Assembly (NCBI RefSeq): GCF_001262605.1
Contig: NZ_LGTC01000001.1
Span: 3,857,001 to 3,921,000 of the forward strand
Direction of reading: 5' to 3'
Source: Pseudobacteroides cellulosolvens ATCC 35603 = DSM 2933
GTDB taxonomy: Bacteria; Bacillota; Clostridia; Acetivibrionales; DSM-2933
Length of the DNA: 64,000 nt
The translations under genes and the position numbers were made by a program. Shown here in pieces: positions 60,393 through 64,000 of this stretch; positions within the stretch are counted from its first letter, which is position 1; every line of letters begins with the position of its first letter. The notes below the pieces were generated by a model. The model was not told the origin of the DNA, made no database searches, and saw only the letters and a list, made by a program, of their open reading frames with translations.

Positions 60393-60693
60393 TATTTCGT
60401 CTCCCCCTTAGATACCTTATATACAATCCTAAAATAATACTAATAAATATCAGCGGAATGGTGATAGCTGAAGCATTTGCTATAAGGTGTTTCAAGTCAA
60501 AATCTTCTTCTATTGACATAGAAAGCCCCATAAGAGAATTATGCATTGCTCCCATCATGCCCTGCATAAACATCATGACCTGCTGCTCTGTGGGTCCCGG
60601 GCTTAAATAAGATATTATTGTTGAAGATAACATAAAGAAAAATGAAGTTGCCATAATCCAGATAAACATTTTAAACCACCGCATTTGCATCAT
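60385..60693 (-). CDS. Two-helix membrane protein with Met-rich loop
   Basis: About 102 residues, no known family. Membrane helices at about 8-28 and 75-95 flank a loop with MMFMQGMMGAMHNSLMGLSM and an acidic EEDFD. ATG 60693 is preferred, as GGAGAGGGG lies ten bases upstream; an ATG at 60714 is too close to its ribosome site. Overlaps the next gene by eight bases, so they are probably translated together. The layout resembles that of its downstream neighbour. Confidence 0.78.
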   Translation of the reverse strand: MMQMRWFKMFIWIMATSFFFMLSSTIISYLSPGPTEQQVMMFMQGMMGAMHNSLMGLSMSIEEDFDLKHLIANASAITIPLIFISIILGLYIRYLRGRRNSG

Positions 60694-60748
60694 AACTGCC
60701 AAACCCCTCTCCATTCCTTTAGCATCTTTCGCAAATAATATTATTCAT

Positions 60749-61246
60749 TTAGTTATATTTATCAGAAACATTCTCTTTTGAACTTGGTCTTTTAGGCAAA
60801 AGAAGTGCATGACACTTCACATATATGTGCCAAATGACACTTGCAACCACAATGTAAGTAAGCTTTTCGTGAACATATAGAGCAAACGAAACCACCGCCA
60901 TATTTGAGTCCATGCATACCCAAATAATGGCTCCGGTAATAATGAAAATGAGTGTTGTTATAAAAGTAAATAGCTGGTAACCACTCTTTCCAATCATAAA
61001 CCAGGTAAGCTTCTTTTCATCACTTTTTATGCCCCGTATCACCTCAATGACAATGGATATGAAAGTAAGCAGTACATATACAGCCGCCAGTACCCGGTGA
61101 ACATAATCTGCAGATACAATATCATAGTTTAGAATCCATCCATATTGAGCACCAACCATAGCCAGTCCGCTTAACGCCAATAACGCAAATACAATCGTCC
61201 AGAGCCAATGAATAATAAAATCAAATCTTACATTATTCATATTCAA
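60749..61246 (-). CDS. Cytochrome b-like four-helix membrane protein
   Basis: 165 residues with four hydrophobic helices (about 11-32, 50-70, 90-110, 120-145). Histidines fall where heme-b ligands sit in cytochrome b561/formate-dehydrogenase-gamma-type proteins: His13 (first helix), His50 (second), His126, His140 and His146 (fourth). It probably carries one or two b hemes and moves electrons across the membrane. No partner dehydrogenase is adjacent. The ahb heme genes are 3-5 kb away. Confidence 0.75.
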   Translation of the reverse strand: MNMNNVRFDFIIHWLWTIVFALLALSGLAMVGAQYGWILNYDIVSADYVHRVLAAVYVLLTFISIVIEVIRGIKSDEKKLTWFMIGKSGYQLFTFITTLIFIITGAIIWVCMDSNMAVVSFALYVHEKLTYIVVASVIWHIYVKCHALLLPKRPSSKENVSDKYN

Positions 61247-61257
61247 TACTTCCTTTT

Positions 61258-61818
61258 CTATAGGTTACCCGTATTATCCCCAGGTTCTGGTTTTTTAGAT
61301 GAGTTTGTTTCACCTGATGTCCCTTGATCGTTTGATTTCATAAATTTGAATGCTCCTTGATCCGCCTGTTTCTTAATATAGGCTACCAAAGCAAGAATAA
61401 GCGACACCACAAGCACAAAAGACAAAGCTTTTATTAGGAGGTACAAAAGGCCTGCTATACTTAGGACCGAACTATACCCTCCTATCATACCACCATGCTC
61501 ACTCATACCGCTGCCTAAAATTAAACTTGAACCTGTAAAGCTGCCAAGGAGTGCAAGGAGAAATATAACTCCAATAACTGCAATAGTTATAACCAATACT
61601 GTTTTTAAAATAGGGTCATTATTTATTACTTGTATAAGCTTATTGGTATTGGCATTTTTGAAGAAAGCGTTTTTAATCCACACTCCAACACCAATAATTA
61701 CAGCAATTACCAAGATAACCATAAGGAGTTTGACTAAAAGAATCAACAGGCCTCCTACAAATGTGTCAATTGAAGTTCCATAACCTCCCATATTGTTCAT
61801 TCCTCCCATGTGATCCAT
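61258..61818 (-). CDS. Three-helix membrane protein, unknown function
   Basis: 186 residues with a short Met/Gly-rich, His-containing N-terminus (MDHMGGMNNMGGYGT). Three long hydrophobic segments follow at about 23-55, 72-96 and 120-150, and a hydrophilic C-terminus. ATG 61818 follows CAGGAGG; the open frame goes seven codons further up. The N-terminal methionines echo the methionine-rich tails of its neighbours. 11 bases before the cytochrome-b-like gene. Confidence 0.78.
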   Translation of the reverse strand: MDHMGGMNNMGGYGTSIDTFVGGLLILLVKLLMVILVIAVIIGVGVWIKNAFFKNANTNKLIQVINNDPILKTVLVITIAVIGVIFLLALLGSFTGSSLILGSGMSEHGGMIGGYSSVLSIAGLLYLLIKALSFVLVVSLILALVAYIKKQADQGAFKFMKSNDQGTSGETNSSKKPEPGDNTGNL

Positions 61819-61855
61819 ATTCCCACCTCCTGTTAACATGTTAAAAATATCCCTT

Positions 61856-62890
61856 TCAAATTACATTGGGGTCTTTATCGGGATTTCCATCTAGATTTTT
61901 CTTATTATCGCTCTTTCTTAGCATACTCATAATCGCACCTAGTACACCTAATACCAATCCGATCATTAATACAACAAGAATAATATTAAATATTGTAATC
62001 ATACTAACATTTCCAAATAGCCCATTAAGCCACTGGTTTCCACTAATCATACCTGTATGACTGGATGCACCTGTAGTGCCCTGAACCGATATGGAGGCTT
62101 GTACCATTTGGTTGGTAAATTCCTCACTAAGGTTACTGAGCATGGCCATCCCCTGTGCAAGCTTATAAACCCCCTGATGTATCTGTCCCATCGCATCTTT
62201 GCTATATGAGTATCCAACTGATGAAGCGTAGGGATTTACATTTACGAGAATAGATGCTTGACTTAACTTATTTATTGCGTTATATAGTTTTTCCCTATTC
62301 TGTATTGCAGTATTATATCTTGCTACATAAGTATCGTAATTGGGTGGATTTTGCTCGACTATTACCGACTGTGCCAATAGATCATCATTTAACTGATTGA
62401 TCACCATTATTCCCTGCGAAAGTGTAAATATCCCAGTATGAAGCTGTTCCAGCTTGCCCTGATCAAATACATAGTTTTGGTTTTGCTGCATATTGACAGT
62501 TCCCTGATTATTTGGAGCTGGAGTGGCCTGATTATTCGTTGTGTTATTACCGTTTGGTGCTATGTTTACTGAGCTGTTCCCACCAGGATAGATATTTATT
62601 GTTCCAGTCCCCTGTCCGGCCTGACCTTGATTAGTTCCCATTTGCATGTTATTAATGTTGGCTTGCGGCAAAGTAGCTTTTGAATAGGGATCTATGCTAA
62701 TTAAATCAATAGCTTGATTTATAGTACCAATGGCCTGATTGAGCTTATCTCTATTCTGTACAGCTATAGTATTAAGTTGAGTATTTTTTGATGTATTTTC
62801 TTGTGGAGTTTGCTGTCCCGAAGTCTGATCATGCGGCATTTGATTTTGTCCTTGAGTGCCAGGATTTTTATTCATTTCAGAGTGGTTCAT
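61856..62890 (-). CDS. Tail-anchored repeat protein, unknown function
   Basis: 344 residues, no known family. The N-terminus is hydrophilic, Gln/Asn/Pro-rich. Two diverged repeats share a helical pattern (NRDKLNQAIGTINQAIDLISIDPYSKA near residue 47 and NREKLYNAINKLSQASILVNVNPYAS near 196), each followed later by a helix of the type LHTGIFTLSQGIMVINQL / IHQGVYKLAQGMAMLSNL. A Gly/Asn-rich linker separates them. One membrane helix at about 299-325 precedes a lysine-rich end. The start overlaps the stop of a 31-residue gene (ATGA). Confidence 0.75.
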   Translation of the reverse strand: MNHSEMNKNPGTQGQNQMPHDQTSGQQTPQENTSKNTQLNTIAVQNRDKLNQAIGTINQAIDLISIDPYSKATLPQANINNMQMGTNQGQAGQGTGTINIYPGGNSSVNIAPNGNNTTNNQATPAPNNQGTVNMQQNQNYVFDQGKLEQLHTGIFTLSQGIMVINQLNDDLLAQSVIVEQNPPNYDTYVARYNTAIQNREKLYNAINKLSQASILVNVNPYASSVGYSYSKDAMGQIHQGVYKLAQGMAMLSNLSEEFTNQMVQASISVQGTTGASSHTGMISGNQWLNGLFGNVSMITIFNIILVVLMIGLVLGVLGAIMSMLRKSDNKKNLDGNPDKDPNVI

Positions 62891-62982
62891 AGGTGTAAGA
62901 AAAGTATTCCACCCAAATACCCCAGACCTCCGACAATAACCAATATAATAAATACCGCTAAGATCCTGCTAAAAATTTTCAC
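62887..62982 (-). CDS. 31-residue membrane peptide
   Basis: Small gene beginning with GTG after GGAGTTGG. The product reads MKIFSRILAVFIILVIV, then a Gly-rich GGLGYLGG and ILFLHL: a basic N-terminus and one membrane helix. Its TGA overlaps the ATG of the next gene (ATGA), the mark of translational coupling, which supports it being real. It is the first gene of the membrane cluster. A lysine/arginine start and glycine-rich middle suggest an assembly or regulatory peptide; function unknown. Confidence 0.65.
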   Translation of the reverse strand: MKIFSRILAVFIILVIVGGLGYLGGILFLHL

Positions 62983-63032
62983 ATAACCAACTCCTCAATT
63001 TAATCCTTCATGGTTATTTTTTATCAAAACAT

Positions 63033-63054
63033 AACAATATATACGAATATTGTT
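63033..63054. promoter_or_regulatory. Palindrome upstream of the membrane cluster, possible operator
   Basis: AACAATAT and ATATTGTT, eight-base exact arms with a six-base centre, lie about 55 bases before the first small gene of the membrane cluster and 30 bases after the stop of the oxidase remnant. It could be a repressor site. No clear -35/-10 pair was identified beside it. Confidence 0.45.
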
Positions 63055-63084
63055 GATTTTCATAGCGAGGAAGTTAAAAATTAG

Positions 63085-63315
63085 CTATTCCGGTTTATTA
63101 AACTTGCTATTCGGGTCCGGTATATAATTTGCTTTAAAATCAGTATATTCAATCGCTTGCATCATTCCTCCTGCCGCATGATGAAGCTCATGGCAGTGCT
63201 GCACCCATCTTCCCGTATTATCTGCTTTAAATGCCACCACGTACTTCTCACCCGGCCTCACAAGAAGTGTATCCTTTGTAAGAACTGCTCCTTTTACCGG
63301 ATTATCAACAATAGT
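63085..63315 (-). pseudogene. Multicopper oxidase C-terminal remnant
   Basis: About 76 codons ending at a TAG read as the end of a multicopper oxidase: DTLLVRPGEKYVVAFKADN, TGRWVQHCHELHHAAGGMM and a short tail. HCHELHHAAGGM carries the type 1 and type 2/3 copper ligands (H-C-H...H....M). Upstream the frame is closed by a TAA with no start codon or ribosome site, so the first several hundred residues are missing. It is thus a deletion relic, in a cluster otherwise suggesting copper. Confidence 0.85.
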
Positions 63316-63369
63316 TTACTATAGATAACTAAAATACTAATACTAATTTACCACCGATTTTCCCAAGCA

Positions 63370-63403
63370 TTTAAAAAGCGAACCCTAAGATTCGCTTTTT
63401 AAA
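63370..63403 (-). terminator. Terminator of the methionine-rich gene at the right edge
   Basis: TTTAAAAAGCGAA (63370-63382) pairs with TTCGCTTTTTAAA (63391-63403), a 13-bp stem with an eight-base loop, about 25 bases after the stop codon. T-rich on both 3' sides, so it can work in either direction. Confidence 0.8.
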
Positions 63404-63427
63404 TCAACCCTAACTATAGAACAGGAA

Positions 63428-63898
63428 CTACATCATACCCATTCCGCTCATACTGCCGCTTCCGTTATTCATTGGCATACTTCCTGAGCCGTTCATTCCT
63501 CCCATGTTCATCATGCCACCCATCATACCGCCCATCATGCCCATGTTACCCATACCTTGCTGCATCTGTGAGCCACCCATACCGCCATTCATCATACCCA
63601 TTTGCTGCTGCATCTGATTTAACTGCATCTGCATCTGGTTCAACTGCTGCTGAATTGCCATATTATTATCCTGCATCATGCCGCTGCTCATTCCACTCAT
63701 GTTCATGTTACCCATGTTCATGCTGCCCATATTCATGCTGCCCATACCCATGCCTTGCTGCATACCTTGCTGCTGATGCTGCTGATGAATATTGGCTCCT
63801 TGAGCACCAGTAGTTGATACAAAACCTAAAACCACTACGCTTACAAGGATACCTACAAAGGAGAATACTGCCAATTTTAACCACCCGTTATTATTCAT
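63428..63898 (-). CDS. Methionine-rich membrane protein (paralogue), possibly longer
   Basis: 156 residues from ATG 63898 (MNNNGWLKLAVFS), with GGAGGG upstream. One membrane helix (about 8-30) is followed by an outward tail of which about a third is methionine, with Gly/Gln and the stretch QQQLNQMQMQLNQMQQQMG shared with the paralogue at 59.4 kb. Near the helix are HQQHQQQG histidines. The frame stays open to the right edge (residues KLNPKVIDKK...), as it does in the paralogue, so an N-terminal extension beyond 64000 is possible. Likely binds copper or silver; unproven. Confidence 0.75.
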   Translation of the reverse strand: MNNNGWLKLAVFSFVGILVSVVVLGFVSTTGAQGANIHQQHQQQGMQQGMGMGSMNMGSMNMGNMNMSGMSSGMMQDNNMAIQQQLNQMQMQLNQMQQQMGMMNGGMGGSQMQQGMGNMGMMGGMMGGMMNMGGMNGSGSMPMNNGSGSMSGMGMM

Positions 63899-64000
63899 TA
63901 CAAACCCTCCAATTATTTTTTCAATAGCATTGTTTTTATTTGACCCGCTTTCCTCATTTATCTTCTTATCAATAACTTTAGGATTTAACTTCTTATCCAC

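Noticed and set aside
63472..63813. Plus-strand open frame rich in Ser, Cys, Tyr and Pro
   Set aside because: Same cause: antisense of the second methionine-rich tail, compositional only.

Overview
The window looks like the chromosome of a low-GC, anaerobic, plant-polysaccharide-using member of the Clostridia. This is an inference. It rests on AT-rich sequence, strong AGGAGG ribosome-binding sites, an oxygen-independent (CbiD/CbiG/CbiC) cobalamin route, an alternative (siroheme-based) heme route, a glucuronoxylan-oligosaccharide operon and ferredoxin-type sulfite reduction. A cellulolytic Ruminiclostridium-like organism would fit, but no rRNA or other marker is present to fix the species. No tRNA, rRNA, CRISPR array, prophage or insertion sequence was recognised.

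Region 1 (1-12.9 kb, minus strand) is one long tetrapyrrole operon. It starts at a sigma-A promoter and a cobalamin riboswitch and runs cbiM-cbiN-cbiQ-cbiO (cobalt uptake), cobH/cbiC, cbiD, cbiET, cobI, cobM, cbiG, hemA, cobJ, cobK, hemC and cobA, leaving the window at its left edge. HemA, HemC and CobA supply uroporphyrinogen III-derived precorrin-2; the Cbi/Cob enzymes take it towards cobyrinate. Facing it at 13.2 kb is a siroheme-branch dehydrogenase (sirC), followed by an ABC transporter of unknown substrate (14.0-16.7 kb).

Region 2 (16.9-34.9 kb) is an aldouronate-utilisation locus: an LplA/YtcP/LplB-type sugar ABC importer, a membrane-anchored AraC sensor-regulator, GH3 beta-xylosidase, GH67 alpha-glucuronidase, glucuronate isomerase, KDG kinase, KDPG aldolase, a second AraC regulator, fructuronate reductase and mannonate dehydratase. 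Together they can import 4-O-methylglucuronoxylo-oligosaccharides, cut them inside the cell and send glucuronate to pyruvate and glyceraldehyde-3-phosphate.

Region 3 (35-42 kb) holds an AIM24-family protein, a TPR protein, two YsnF-type DUF2382 proteins, and a small acyl-activation cluster (thioesterase, acyl carrier protein, frameshifted AMP-ligase, alpha/beta hydrolase) with no condensing enzyme.

Region 4 (42.2-50.9 kb, minus strand) is a sulfate-assimilation operon: sbp-cysT-cysW-cysA-cysH-cysD-cysN and a siroheme sulfite reductase. The CysN protein ends in an APS-kinase-like domain whose P-loop is degenerate, which agrees with a CysH of the iron-sulfur APS-reductase type.

Region 5 (51-59.4 kb) has a flavodoxin-like reductase, a frameshifted DUF2935 gene, rpoN (sigma-54), a copper-amine-oxidase-N-domain protein, ahbC-ahbD-ahbA-ahbB (siroheme to heme), a GH75 chitosanase-like gene and a DUF1540 gene. 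Region 6 (59.4-64 kb) is a cluster of small membrane proteins, two of them extremely methionine-rich, with a cytochrome-b-like protein and a multicopper-oxidase remnant. It is the part of the window I understand least.

A dispersed palindromic repeat occurs six times, nearly always just behind a stop codon, and is the clearest structure not explained by the genes. Coordinates of short sites were counted by eye and may be off by one or two bases.
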